12,608 nt of DNA from Sphingobium sp. (GCA_030148625.1 JASBTC010000123.1:1-12608); one strand, 5' to 3'; shown: positions 1 through 6,722, numbered from the stretch's first letter. Made by a program: numbers and translations. The notes: generated by a model not told the origin, from the letters alone.

Positions 1-294
1 GGCCGAGAAGAAATGGCCGGTCATCCGGAAATGCGGCACCGGCGCGCAATAGCCCGCGATCATCTCCACGATCGCGGCACGCCCGCGATAACCGCCGAAC
101 GCCGCCTGATAGCGCCCCTTGCCCTGCCACACCGCATCACGCGTGAAGAGTTCGCCCAGTGCCGCCAGGTCGGTCTCGGGGCCCAGCCGGTCGCAGATCC
201 GGAAATACTGCGCCATCACCCGGCGCACCGCGCTTTCCGCCTCGAGCGTGTCGAGACGGGCGGACAGGCGGGCAAGGTCGTCGGTCTGGCTCAT
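1..294 (-). CDS. iacI: SnoaL/NTF2-like protein, C-terminus cut by window edge (IacI-like)
   Basis: The first 98 residues of a protein that runs off the left edge. The start ATG (292-294) overlaps the TGA of the upstream small gene in an ATGA arrangement, which fixes the start and suggests translational coupling. After a short heptad-like N-terminus (residues 7-22, LARLSARLDTLEAESA) comes an opening typical of SnoaL-like NTF2 folds: a helix with VMAQYFRICDRLG, then LGELFTRDAVWQGKGRY, a GYRGRAAIVEMI segment and the HFRMTGHF strand. SnoaL-like domains form a cone-shaped pocket and include cyclases, isomerases and proteins of unknown role. The fourth position of an amidase / flavin monooxygenase / small-protein operon matches IacI of indole-3-acetate degradation clusters; I know of no firmly assigned reaction for IacI. 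The fold call is fairly safe and the symbol rests mainly on neighbours. A ring-hydroxylating dioxygenase small subunit (also NTF2-like) is the main alternative. Confidence 0.62.
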   Translation of the reverse strand, partial: MSQTDDLARLSARLDTLEAESAVRRVMAQYFRICDRLGPETDLAALGELFTRDAVWQGKGRYQAAFGGYRGRAAIVEMIAGYCAPVPHFRMTGHFFSA

Positions 295-647
295 GCCGGT
301 TCGGGCATCGCCAGTTCGCGGCCCATCCGGGCCTCGACGCGGATATATTTCCACAGCCGGTGCTCGCCGACCTCGATGGTGCGGAACAGGTTGCACGCCG
401 CGACCACGGTCTCGCGATCGGCGACGTCGGCCAGGATGTAGAAGGTCCAGGGCCAGCCGGTCGGCGACGTGCCGACCATCGTCTCGTCATCGTCCATCGT
501 GCCGATCACGGAAACGCCGGGCATCTCGCGGATCGTCTTGGTCAGCAGGCCCGCGGCCTGCAGCACCATCGGGATCTGCACGCTCGGCAGGTCGAAAAAG
601 GGCTGGAGCACGGCGCCGCAGAACAGGGTGCGAATGGGCTTGGTCAT
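291..647 (-). CDS. iacB: Small conserved protein, IacB-like (118 aa)
   Basis: A 118-residue soluble protein with no signal peptide or membrane segment. The ATG at 645-647 is preceded by AAAGGA at a good distance; an open frame continues upstream to 800 but lies inside the flavin monooxygenase gene, so I reject the longer start. Visible features are an N-terminal strand (RTLFCGAVLQPFFDLP), a central GTMDDDETMVG segment, GWPWTFYILADVADRETVVAACNLFRT and the C-terminal LWKYIRVEARMGREL. The alternating strand/helix pattern would suit a ferredoxin-like alpha/beta-barrel fold, but this is a guess. It lies 19 bp after the monooxygenase and overlaps the SnoaL-like gene by 4 bp. In iac clusters a protein of this size, IacB, follows IacA; its biochemical role is not settled as far as I know. 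The assignment rests on size, position and remembered similarity. Confidence 0.6.
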   Translation of the reverse strand: MTKPIRTLFCGAVLQPFFDLPSVQIPMVLQAAGLLTKTIREMPGVSVIGTMDDDETMVGTSPTGWPWTFYILADVADRETVVAACNLFRTIEVGEHRLWKYIRVEARMGRELAMPEPA

Positions 648-666
648 GCGAAGATCCTTTCGACGA

Positions 667-1785
667 TCAGGGAAAACCCGGCGGTGAATCGAGACCCAGC
701 AGCACGCGGCCGGCGCTCTGCCAGGTGCCTTCGGACAGGAAGGCATGCTGCACGACCACCATCGCATCCTGCACATGGCGCGCGATCGGATGGTCGGCAT
801 AGATGCCGGTCGTGCCCGACAGGGTGAAGGCGGTATGCGCCACGTCCGAACCGACCCGCGCGGCGTGGCTGGCGGCCAGGCGGATCAGGTTGATGTCCTC
901 GATCGCCAGCACCTCACCGGCGACGAGCTTCGTCCAGGCGCTCCCGGTCGCGTCGTAGAAGAATGCGCGCGCGGATCGCAGCGCCGCCTCCGCCTTGGCG
1001 ATCTCGATCTGGACATAGGCGCGATCGGCCAGCACCGGTGCGCCGGTGATCGAGCCGCGCCCGCCCGCCATCCGCGTGATCTCATCCAGCGCGGTGCGCG
1101 CCACGCCCAGCCCGACCACTGCCAGCACCTGCGCCGCGAACGCCATCGAGGGATAACGATAGAGCGGACTGGTGAGCGTCGCCGCGCTGCCGCGCACGAA
1201 GGTCCAGCACTCCGGCACCACGACATTTTCGACGACCAGATCGTGGCTGCCGGTGCCCGCCAGCCCGATCACGTCCCAATTGGGCGCGATCGTCACGCTG
1301 TTCGCGGGCATCACCGCCATGCGCGGCAGGCCGGACGCCGCCCCGCCCTCCACCTTGATGCCGACACCGATCAGGTCCGCGCCCGTCGATCCGCTGCCGA
1401 ACTTCCACTTGCCTGAAACCTTCAGCCCACCATCGACCGGAGTCGCGGCCTGTGGCGGGAACAGCCCGCCCGCGAACACCACATCGGGGCCGTCGGCATA
1501 GATTTCGGCGATCGTCTCGCGCGGCAGCGCCGCCAGATAGAGCGCCGACACGCCGAAGCTGGCGACCCAGCCCGCCGAACCGTCGGCGGTCGCGATCGTC
1601 TCGACCAGCCTGAGGAATTCGGCCGGCGACTTCTCCTCACCCCCGAATTCCTTCGCCACCAGCGCGCGATAGACTCCCGCCGCCTTGAATTTCTCGACGA
1701 TATCGGACGGCATCTGCCGGGCAGCGCCGAACTGCGCGCGACGCGCGATCAGTTCGTCGAGCAGGCCGTTGAGCGCATCGCTCAT
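667..1785 (-). CDS. iacA: Acyl-CoA-dehydrogenase-like flavin-dependent monooxygenase (IacA-like)
   Basis: A 372-residue enzyme with the acyl-CoA dehydrogenase fold used by two-component (group D) flavin monooxygenases such as HsaA, DszC and the 4-hydroxyphenylacetate hydroxylase large subunit. Seen in order: an N-terminal helical domain with YRALVAKEFGGEEKSPAEFL (39-58) and TIATADGSAGWVASFG (64-78); a middle beta domain with GKWKFGSGSTGADLIGVGI (125-143) and DVIGLAGTGSHDLVVENVVVP (171-191); and a C-terminal helical domain with FTLSGTTGIYADHPIARHVQD (320-340). The ATG at 1783-1785 has AGGAGG upstream and overlaps the amidase stop by 4 bp, so I prefer it to the longer frame. Enzymes of this group take reduced flavin from a separate reductase, which is not in the window. 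IacA oxidises the indole ring of indole-3-acetate; indole-oxidising relatives (IifA/IndA) are the main alternative. Family call is strong, substrate is inferred from neighbours. Confidence 0.78.
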   Translation of the reverse strand: MSDALNGLLDELIARRAQFGAARQMPSDIVEKFKAAGVYRALVAKEFGGEEKSPAEFLRLVETIATADGSAGWVASFGVSALYLAALPRETIAEIYADGPDVVFAGGLFPPQAATPVDGGLKVSGKWKFGSGSTGADLIGVGIKVEGGAASGLPRMAVMPANSVTIAPNWDVIGLAGTGSHDLVVENVVVPECWTFVRGSAATLTSPLYRYPSMAFAAQVLAVVGLGVARTALDEITRMAGGRGSITGAPVLADRAYVQIEIAKAEAALRSARAFFYDATGSAWTKLVAGEVLAIEDINLIRLAASHAARVGSDVAHTAFTLSGTTGIYADHPIARHVQDAMVVVQHAFLSEGTWQSAGRVLLGLDSPPGFP

Positions 1786-2945
1786 TCTTCCTCTCCTCCT
1801 GGGATTTCGAGCCAGCGCGCCACCGCGCACAGTGCCGCGTCGCCGCCGCGCCGGCCGACGATCTGGATGCCCGCGGGCAAACCGTTCGCGGCGATGACCG
1901 GCACGCTGAGCGCGGGATGGCCCGAAAGATTGAAGGGCCGGACGAAACGCGTCAGCCCGCCGATCGCCGCGCGCGCATCGGCCGCCTCGGCAAGCGTCGG
2001 CGGGAAAGCCGGCATGGTCGGCAGTATCAGCGCATCGACATGATCGAGCGCCGTATCGACCTCGATGGTGAAGGCGCGGCGCACCGCTTCGGCCTCCGCA
2101 AGCTGGTCCGCCGTGATCCGGCCCGCCACCTGCAATCGGTCACGAATATCCGGCCCCAGCCTGTCCGATCCGGCATAGGAACCGAATGCGGCGAAGGTCT
2201 CCGCCGCGATGATGGCCAGCCCGGCATCGAACGCCGCCGCCATGCCCGGCAGCGCCATCGGCACCATCGTGCATCCCGACATCGCCAATCGGCCATCGAC
2301 GGCGCGCTTGACGGCGGCATCCGCATCGACAGTCACCCAGCCCAGCCGGGGCGGCGCATCCAACGCGTCCACGCGGAAATCGCGATCGAGCATCGCCATT
2401 GCCCGCTCGATCGTCGCCAGATCCCGCGCGAACGGACCGACACAGTCGAGCGAGCTCCTGGCCGGCGCCACGCCGCGCCGGCTGATCCGTCCGAAGCTCG
2501 GCTTGAAACCATAGACCCCGCAACAGGCGGCCGGCACGCGGATCGAACCGCCGGTGTCGGTGCCGAGCGAGACGTCGCACAGCCCCGCCGCGACCGCCGC
2601 CGCCGAGCCGCTGGAGGAGCCGCCGGGGATGCGGTCGGGCCAGCGCGGATTGAGCGGCGTGCCCGTCCAGCCATTGATGCCGGTCACGCCATAGGCAAGC
2701 TCATGCATGTTCGCCTTGCCGGTGATCCGGCATCCGGCATCGAGCAGCGCGCGGACGACATCGGCATGGTCGCGCGCCGGCGGCGCGTCGGCGAACAGAC
2801 GGCTGCCGCTCCGCGTCGCGACCCCGGCGACATCGATCGAGTCCTTTACGACGACGCGCAGCGCATCCGCGCCGGGCACGGGCGCCCCATCCAGCATGAG
2901 GGGCTGGACCAGGATCGCATCGGTCGGGGCGCCATCTTTTCCCAT
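1782..2945 (-). CDS. iacH: Amidase-signature hydrolase (IacH-like)
   Basis: A 387-residue amidase-signature enzyme. The Ser-cisSer-Lys triad is complete: Lys34 in VVKDSIDV, cis-Ser110 in PGGSSSGSA, and nucleophile Ser134 in GTDTGGSIRVPA. The 24-residue gap between the two serines is the same as in FAAH. The following CGVYGFKPSFGRIS is also typical. At 387 residues it is shorter than the usual 450-500 of the family, mainly after the signature region. I chose the ATG at 2943-2945 because AAAGG lies five bases upstream; a GTG two codons earlier is possible. It is the first gene of the left operon, with its stop overlapping the monooxygenase start by 4 bp. In iac clusters IacH is an amidase, presumed to act on an amide intermediate of indole-3-acetate breakdown. 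Amidase activity is well supported; the substrate is inferred. Confidence 0.8.
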   Translation of the reverse strand: MGKDGAPTDAILVQPLMLDGAPVPGADALRVVVKDSIDVAGVATRSGSRLFADAPPARDHADVVRALLDAGCRITGKANMHELAYGVTGINGWTGTPLNPRWPDRIPGGSSSGSAAAVAAGLCDVSLGTDTGGSIRVPAACCGVYGFKPSFGRISRRGVAPARSSLDCVGPFARDLATIERAMAMLDRDFRVDALDAPPRLGWVTVDADAAVKRAVDGRLAMSGCTMVPMALPGMAAAFDAGLAIIAAETFAAFGSYAGSDRLGPDIRDRLQVAGRITADQLAEAEAVRRAFTIEVDTALDHVDALILPTMPAFPPTLAEAADARAAIGGLTRFVRPFNLSGHPALSVPVIAANGLPAGIQIVGRRGGDAALCAVARWLEIPGGEEE

Positions 2946-3133
2946 GGCCACCTTTTATCCGGCGGCAGGGCGGATGACCTGATCATTCAATTCATGGTGG
3001 CCATTAGCTTCATTGCGGGAGAGCGCCGGCGAGGGTCAGGCGTAATACGCGATCTCGAAGATGCTGACGCATCCTCGATCGGTTCGCTCAAGCGCCGCGC
3101 GGGCTGATACCAAGGCTCGATGAGGCAAGCTCA
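2946..3133. other. Intergenic region upstream of the amidase operon
   Basis: This 188-bp gap should carry the promoter of the left operon. I find no convincing -35/-10 pair. A 14-bp dyad, GATGC-TGAC-GCATC, lies at 3060-3073, about 115 bp before the amidase start, and could be an operator, but it is short. The right end is occupied by a dispersed-type palindrome that runs into the methyltransferase gene. Confidence 0.4.
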
Positions 3134-3151
3134 TCAAGACTTGGTATAAGC
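3103..3151. repeat. Imperfect palindrome spanning the methyltransferase stop codon
   Basis: Outer arms ATACCAAG (3107-3114) and CTTGGTAT (3140-3147) are perfectly complementary, as are inner arms GATGAG (3119-3124) and CTCATC (3130-3135) around the loop GCAAG. A 4x4 internal mismatch separates the two stems, and GCT/AGC (3103-3105, 3149-3151) extends the outer stem after one mismatch. It encodes the last residues (YTKS) and the TGA of the methyltransferase. It resembles short dispersed palindromes that I recall from sphingomonad genomes. There is no T-run on the minus strand, so a role as an intrinsic terminator is uncertain. Confidence 0.7.
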
Positions 3152-3823
3152 CACCCAGCCGCGAAACGAAAAGCCGGCATAGAACAAGCCGATGTTCGAG
3201 AAACCGGCGTCACGCAGCACCGCTTCGTCCTGCTCGGGGGTCAGGATATGCGTCCGCGCATCGATCGCCGCGCGGCCGCCCGCCGCCTTGTCGGGGTCGA
3301 GGCCGGAGGCGACGGCAAAGGCGGCATATCGCGACAGCCAGAGCGCACGCTCGCCATCCCCCTGCGGAAAGCTGAGATGGGCGATGACGAACGGCGCGCC
3401 GGGCTTCAGCCGGCGGCGGACCTCGATCGCGACGCGCCGCCGCTCCTCGATCGGCATGAAATGCATGGTCAACAGACAGGTCGCCGCATCGAACGGCCCG
3501 TCCGGCGCGGCATCGATATAGCCGCGATGCAGACATGCGCGCGATGCGAGCGGCCCCAGCATCCGTTCGGCCAGCGACAGCATCTCGGCCGACGGATCGA
3601 CGCCGTCGAACCGCCAGCCGAGCTGCGCCGACGCGAACGCCTTCAGCTCCAGTCCACCGCCTGCCCCAAGGACCAGAATCCGGCCATCGCCGGGCGCACG
3701 CTCGGCCAGCAACAGCGTCGCCATGCGCTGCATGCTGTCATAGCCGGGCACGAGCCGCGGCGGCCCTTCGACATAATGGGCCACCGCCTGGGGATCGGAA
3801 AATGCATCCATCGGCTCGCTCAC
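3134..3823 (-). CDS. Class I SAM-dependent methyltransferase
   Basis: A 229-residue soluble Rossmann-fold methyltransferase. Motif I is ILVLGAGGGLEL (49-60). The acid expected to bind the SAM ribose is Asp76 in FDGVDPSAEML, and the post-II strand is FDAATCLLTMHFM (111-123), followed by RRRLKPGAPFVIAHLSFP (136-153). The C-terminal pattern LTPEQDEAVLRDAGFSNIGLFYAGFSF resembles the end of CmoA-like and small-molecule methyltransferases, but no tRNA-modification role follows from this. The frame opens with a GTG at 3821-3823; an ATG four codons later (3809-3811) is an equal candidate, since neither has a clear ribosome binding site. It is flanked by a promoter with an overlapping dyad and by a palindrome at the stop, so it looks monocistronic and independently controlled. 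The substrate is unknown. Confidence 0.85.
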   Translation of the reverse strand: MSEPMDAFSDPQAVAHYVEGPPRLVPGYDSMQRMATLLLAERAPGDGRILVLGAGGGLELKAFASAQLGWRFDGVDPSAEMLSLAERMLGPLASRACLHRGYIDAAPDGPFDAATCLLTMHFMPIEERRRVAIEVRRRLKPGAPFVIAHLSFPQGDGERALWLSRYAAFAVASGLDPDKAAGGRAAIDARTHILTPEQDEAVLRDAGFSNIGLFYAGFSFRGWVAYTKS

Positions 3824-3842
3824 ATTTTCTGGCCATCGGAAA

Positions 3843-3882
3843 TCATGTAATTTTCTATGTTACATGAAATCGCGAATGTCAA
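3843..3882 (-). promoter_or_regulatory. Likely sigma70-type promoter and overlapping operator of the methyltransferase
   Basis: On the minus strand a perfect -35 hexamer TTGACA (3877-3882) is followed, 17 bases on, by a weak -10-like CATAGA (3854-3859). This predicts a start near 3847 and a leader of about 24 nt. An 8-bp perfect inverted repeat, TCATGTAA (3843-3850) and TTACATGA (3860-3867), separated by 9 AT-rich bases, covers the -10 and start region, where a dimeric repressor would block transcription. No regulator gene is adjacent. The dyad is seen directly; the promoter is inferred. Confidence 0.5.
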
Positions 3883-3915
3883 AGCATGTGGCACCGGCCG
3901 CCGCCATTGGGTGCG

Positions 3916-6249
3916 TCAGCCCTCGAAATTGAAGCTGAACGCAACGCCGATCGTCAGCGGCCGAAGACGCGAGGCAAAGGCTTCCTCGAGTCCCGGCGCG
4001 AGCATCGTGACGCTGCGCGCGCTCGTCGCCCCCTTCTCGTTCGTCAGATTCTCGCCGAACAACGCGACGCTCCATGTCGTCGCCTCGATCGCCAGGCGTG
4101 CGTCGAGGCGCGTGATCGGATCGCCGGGGCGCGATCCGGTCTGCGACGGACTGAACCGTCGCGAACTATGCTGGACGCCGATCCGCCCCGTCGCCGTCAG
4201 CGCCGCCGAGATCGGACGTTGATAATCGACCGAACCGTTGAGCGTCAGTCGCGGAACCTCGTCGACCCGCGTGCCCCGGACGATGTCGGTGCCCGGTATC
4301 TCCGCGACATGGGCCGCATTGTTCCAGGATCCGCTCGCGGCCAAAGTCAGCCCCGCCGCCGGGCGCAGCGATGCACTGAACTCGACGCCGGTGGTCCGCG
4401 TGCCTTTGGAATTTATGAGCCCGTTCAGGCCGGTATCGCCGAGCAGCCGACGCACCGTGACATTCTTCCAGCGCGACCGATAGATCGCACCTTCGACCAT
4501 CATCAGCCCGTCGAGAAGATCGGCCTTGGCGCCAAGCTCGTAGCTCCACAATGAATCCTGGCTCAGATTGTCGGGCAGGGCGATGCCGAGCGCATCGCCG
4601 ATCATGCGCGCCGTCAGCGACTGCTTCATGCCCGAACGGAAGCCCTTGGCGACCGTGGCATAGACCGTCATGTTGCGATCGGGCCGCCAGGCAAGGCCGA
4701 AACGCGGATTGAAGCTTTCATAGCTCTTGCCGCCGGCCGGCGACACCAGGCCGTTATTCTCCTCGCGACCGTCCAGCCGATCATGGAAATAGCGCAGGCC
4801 GGCGGTGAGATCGAACCTTCCGGCAAGCGTCAACGTCCCCTCTCCGAACACCGCATTGGTCTTCGACGTCGCCTTGTCCTTCGAATCGATCGCCAGCGGC
4901 GGATAGAGGATGGTGTCCGCCCGGCTTGCGTCGCGATGATAATAGCCGCCGGTCCATTTGAACGGCCCCGCGCCCGTCGATGCCATCCGCAATTCGTGCG
5001 CGTTCACCGCGATGGCCGAGCTGGTCTCGATCTCGCCGCCGAGAAAGGCGCTCGACAAATCAATATCGAGCCTGTTGCGCGAAAAGGAATAGAAAAGCTC
5101 GACCCCGTCGAAAGCATAGCGCGCCGTCGCACCGACAAGTTCGTAGCGCATGCCGTTGTCGGGGCGGACCGAGAGCGGCAGCGTGCCGTCGTCCATGGCG
5201 AGGTTGCCACTGTCGAAAGTGCCGTCATACAGCCAATAGCTGACATTGAGCGAAAGCCGGTCGACGGGATCGATACGCAGCTTGGCGCGAAACGTGTCGA
5301 TCCGCTGGTCGTTGACGTTGCGGCGATCGGTGAAGGGATCGTCGGTCCAGCCGCCGATCTTCTCATGCGTGCCGGCCAGCCTCAGCGCGATCCGGTCCGC
5401 CAGGATCGGGACGTTCACCGCGCCCTTGGCGCCATAGTCGCCCTTGCCCCCACGCGTGCCAGAGCCGGTGACCATCCCTTTCGCTTCCCATCCGTTCAAC
5501 GCCGGATTGTGCGTCAGGATACGGATCGTCCCGCCCATCGATCCTTCGCCGAACAGCGTTCCCTGCGGGCCGCGCAGCACTTCGATCCGGTCGAGATCCC
5601 AGGCCCGGACGTCGGGCGCGAGCGGGACATTGACCCCGGTGAAGGGAAGTTCGTCGAGATAATAGCCATTCTCGTTGGACCCGAGCGTGGTCGAGATGCC
5701 GCGCACCGCGATCTGCGCATTGCCGTTCCCGCCATCGACGATCGCGACGCCGGGTGCCTCCTGCAATATGTCGGCGAGATTGCGCACGCCGCGTTTCTCG
5801 AGCTTGGAACCGCGGACCGCCGTCAATGCGATCGGCACCTCGATCAGGCGCTCCTCACGCTTGCGCGCGGTAACCACGATATCCTCACCCTCAGGCTCGG
5901 CGACCTCCGCATGCAGTGGCCCGCCACGAGGCGCCTCGCGAATGGTGATGATGCCGGTGGCGGCATTGGCCCCGGCCATGAGCCCCGTCCCGGCGAGCAG
6001 GCGACGCAGCGCTTCATCGACCGTATAGCGCCCGCGAACCGCGTTGGTCCTCTTGGCCTGGACCGACTTTCCGCCGGCGACGATCTGAACCCCCGCCTGT
6101 TTGGCGAAGATCGGGATGCCGCGCACCGCGGGCTGCGCCTGAACGTCGAAGCTCCTGACCTGGCCATGGGCCGGCATCGCCACGACCGCCGCGGCGACCC
6201 CGATCGTGCCCATCATCATCCGTGCATGGAATCCCGAACTGCCCCGCAT
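3916..6249 (-). CDS. TonB-dependent receptor with N-terminal STN signalling domain (FecA-like architecture)
   Basis: A 777-residue outer-membrane receptor. From the ATG at 6247-6249: signal peptide (1-30, with MMMGTIGVAAAVVAMPAHG), STN domain (about 33-104, SFDVQAQPAVRGIPIFAKQAG to ITIREA), linker, TonB-box-like DIVVTAR (123-129), plug (about 136-245, with VRGISTTLGSNENGYYLDE and VLRGPQGTLFGEGSMGGTI), then a beta-barrel ending in LTIGVAFSFNFEG. The STN domain marks the transducer class that signals ligand occupancy to a FecR-type protein, and such a protein is encoded at 11310-12278. An upstream in-frame ATG at 6276 would lie in a leader hairpin only about 12 nt from the predicted transcript start, so I prefer 6249 although its ribosome site is a G-run. 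Ligand unknown: ferric siderophore, peptide or other. The receptor has its own promoter with the motif shared with the ABC unit. Confidence 0.9.
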   Translation of the reverse strand: MRGSSGFHARMMMGTIGVAAAVVAMPAHGQVRSFDVQAQPAVRGIPIFAKQAGVQIVAGGKSVQAKRTNAVRGRYTVDEALRRLLAGTGLMAGANAATGIITIREAPRGGPLHAEVAEPEGEDIVVTARKREERLIEVPIALTAVRGSKLEKRGVRNLADILQEAPGVAIVDGGNGNAQIAVRGISTTLGSNENGYYLDELPFTGVNVPLAPDVRAWDLDRIEVLRGPQGTLFGEGSMGGTIRILTHNPALNGWEAKGMVTGSGTRGGKGDYGAKGAVNVPILADRIALRLAGTHEKIGGWTDDPFTDRRNVNDQRIDTFRAKLRIDPVDRLSLNVSYWLYDGTFDSGNLAMDDGTLPLSVRPDNGMRYELVGATARYAFDGVELFYSFSRNRLDIDLSSAFLGGEIETSSAIAVNAHELRMASTGAGPFKWTGGYYHRDASRADTILYPPLAIDSKDKATSKTNAVFGEGTLTLAGRFDLTAGLRYFHDRLDGREENNGLVSPAGGKSYESFNPRFGLAWRPDRNMTVYATVAKGFRSGMKQSLTARMIGDALGIALPDNLSQDSLWSYELGAKADLLDGLMMVEGAIYRSRWKNVTVRRLLGDTGLNGLINSKGTRTTGVEFSASLRPAAGLTLAASGSWNNAAHVAEIPGTDIVRGTRVDEVPRLTLNGSVDYQRPISAALTATGRIGVQHSSRRFSPSQTGSRPGDPITRLDARLAIEATTWSVALFGENLTNEKGATSARSVTMLAPGLEEAFASRLRPLTIGVAFSFNFEG

Positions 6250-6267
6250 TGCTTCCCCCCCCTTGGT

Positions 6268-6290
6268 CGGGAGCATGCTTTGCGCTCCCG
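6268..6290 (-). other. Leader hairpin of the TonB receptor transcript
   Basis: Seven-base arms CGGGAGC and GCTCCCG (6268-6274, 6284-6290) enclose a 9-base loop. It lies immediately downstream of the predicted -10 region and upstream of the G-rich ribosome site, so the 5' end of the transcript would begin at or just before the hairpin. It may protect the 5' end or tune translation. Confidence 0.45.
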
Positions 6291-6322
6291 TTGATGGATA
6301 GATGGCCGGGCGGACGATTTCC
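6290..6322 (-). promoter_or_regulatory. Predicted FecI-type ECF sigma promoter of the TonB receptor (site A)
   Basis: On the minus strand GGAAAT (6317-6322) is followed after 15 bases by CTATCC (6296-6301) and then ATCAAC. The same elements in the same order precede the ABC ATPase gene (site B, 11258-11291), with a GC-rich CG..CCGCCC spacer start in both. GGAAAT-like -35 elements are known for FecI-controlled promoters such as E. coli fecA. The only sigma gene in the window is of that type. The exact -10 is uncertain because the spacer differs by one base between sites. Confidence 0.6.
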
Positions 6323-6327
6323 GATGA

Positions 6328-6352
6328 CGCCCCCGCAAAAAAGCGGGCGGCG
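6328..6352. other. Stem-loop just upstream of site A
   Basis: CCCGC (6332-6336) pairs with GCGGG (6343-6347) around six A residues. Four further pairs (6328-6331 with 6349-6352) extend the stem past a one-base bulge. It ends five bases before the GGAAAT of site A. In the minus-strand transcript the loop, not the tail, is U-rich, so it is not a standard intrinsic terminator. Confidence 0.45.
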
Positions 6353-6425
6353 CCGACGTAAAAATCACATTGGTCCGCGATGAACCGGCAGACCGCGGTC
6401 GAGCTCGATTGACCCACCTGGTGTC

Positions 6426-6445
6426 ATCCCCGCGAAAGCGGGGAT
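6426..6445. repeat. REP-like palindrome (ATCCCCGC-GAAA-GCGGGGAT)
   Basis: A perfect 8-bp inverted repeat around a GAAA tetraloop. Its context GTCATCCCCGCGAAAGCGGG is the widespread repeat type whose translations contain SPRKRGS or IPAFAGMT. Such elements are numerous in many proteobacterial genomes, including sphingomonads. Confidence 0.75.
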
Positions 6446-6505
6446 CATCCGGGAAGGCCAGCGTGCAATCCCATTACCGAGACAGGATCCGAGCACGACG
6501 CAACA

Positions 6506-6580
6506 TCTCCGCGCCTCCGCGTGAACCATTCCAGTTCGGCAGACGGCTTGAGCCAACAGGCTCACGCGGAGGCGCAGAGA
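6506..6580. repeat. Large inverted repeat, copy 1
   Basis: Left arm 6506-6524 and right arm 6562-6580 pair over 19 positions with one mismatch; the core GCGCCTCCGCGTGA / TCACGCGGAGGCGC (14 bp) is perfect. The loop is 37 bases. The stem resembles copy 2 closely (CTCCGCGTGA against CTTCGCGTGA), while the loops differ. Confidence 0.7.
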
Positions 6581-6630
6581 CGCGGAGGATCGCTAACTTT
6601 CAGGCAATCGGCCTCTTCAGCTCCGTTCCT

Positions 6631-6722
6631 TTCGCATCTTCGCGCCTTCGCGTGAAACCAGTCAGCCTGACGTGATCGCCGAAACCGAAGGACTCACGCG
6701 AAGACGCGGAGGTGCGAAGATG
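6631..6722. repeat. Large inverted repeat, copy 2
   Basis: Left arm 6631-6655 pairs with 6694-6718 over 25 positions with one mismatch and two positions that pair only as G-U in RNA. The core CTTCGCGTGA / TCACGCGAAG is perfect. An alternative register pairs CATCTTCGC (6635-6643) with GCGAAGATG (6714-6722). The loop is 38 bases. It sits just after the permease-peptidase stop codon and could end or protect that transcript. Confidence 0.7.

Noticed and set aside
3060..3073. Dyad GATGC-TGAC-GCATC upstream of the amidase operon
   Set aside because: Five-base arms are expected by chance in a region of this size, and no promoter could be placed beside it. Kept only as a note.
1917..3107. Plus-strand open frame of 396 codons
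   Set aside because: Antisense to the amidase, which has a full catalytic triad. The plus-strand translation is Arg/His-rich noise.
3837..3843. CATCGGAAATC on the plus strand, like the -35 block of site A
   Set aside because: It faces away from the methyltransferase, has no CTATCC at the right distance and precedes no plus-strand gene.
3891..3914. Possible terminator after the TonB receptor (GCACC / GGTGC)
   Set aside because: Only five base pairs around a 14-base loop, with no U-run.
4783..6294. Plus-strand open frame of 503 codons
   Set aside because: Antisense to the TonB receptor, with arginine-rich, low-information translation and no domain.
6365..6675. Small frames on both strands in the gap before the TonB receptor
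   Set aside because: They translate the palindromic repeats (SPRKRGS, IPAFAGMT, and the GCGGAG units), a known false-gene signature.
6506..6722. CRISPR-like repeat pair
   Set aside because: Only two copies, each internally palindromic over the whole stem, with no regular repeat-spacer pattern and no cas gene.
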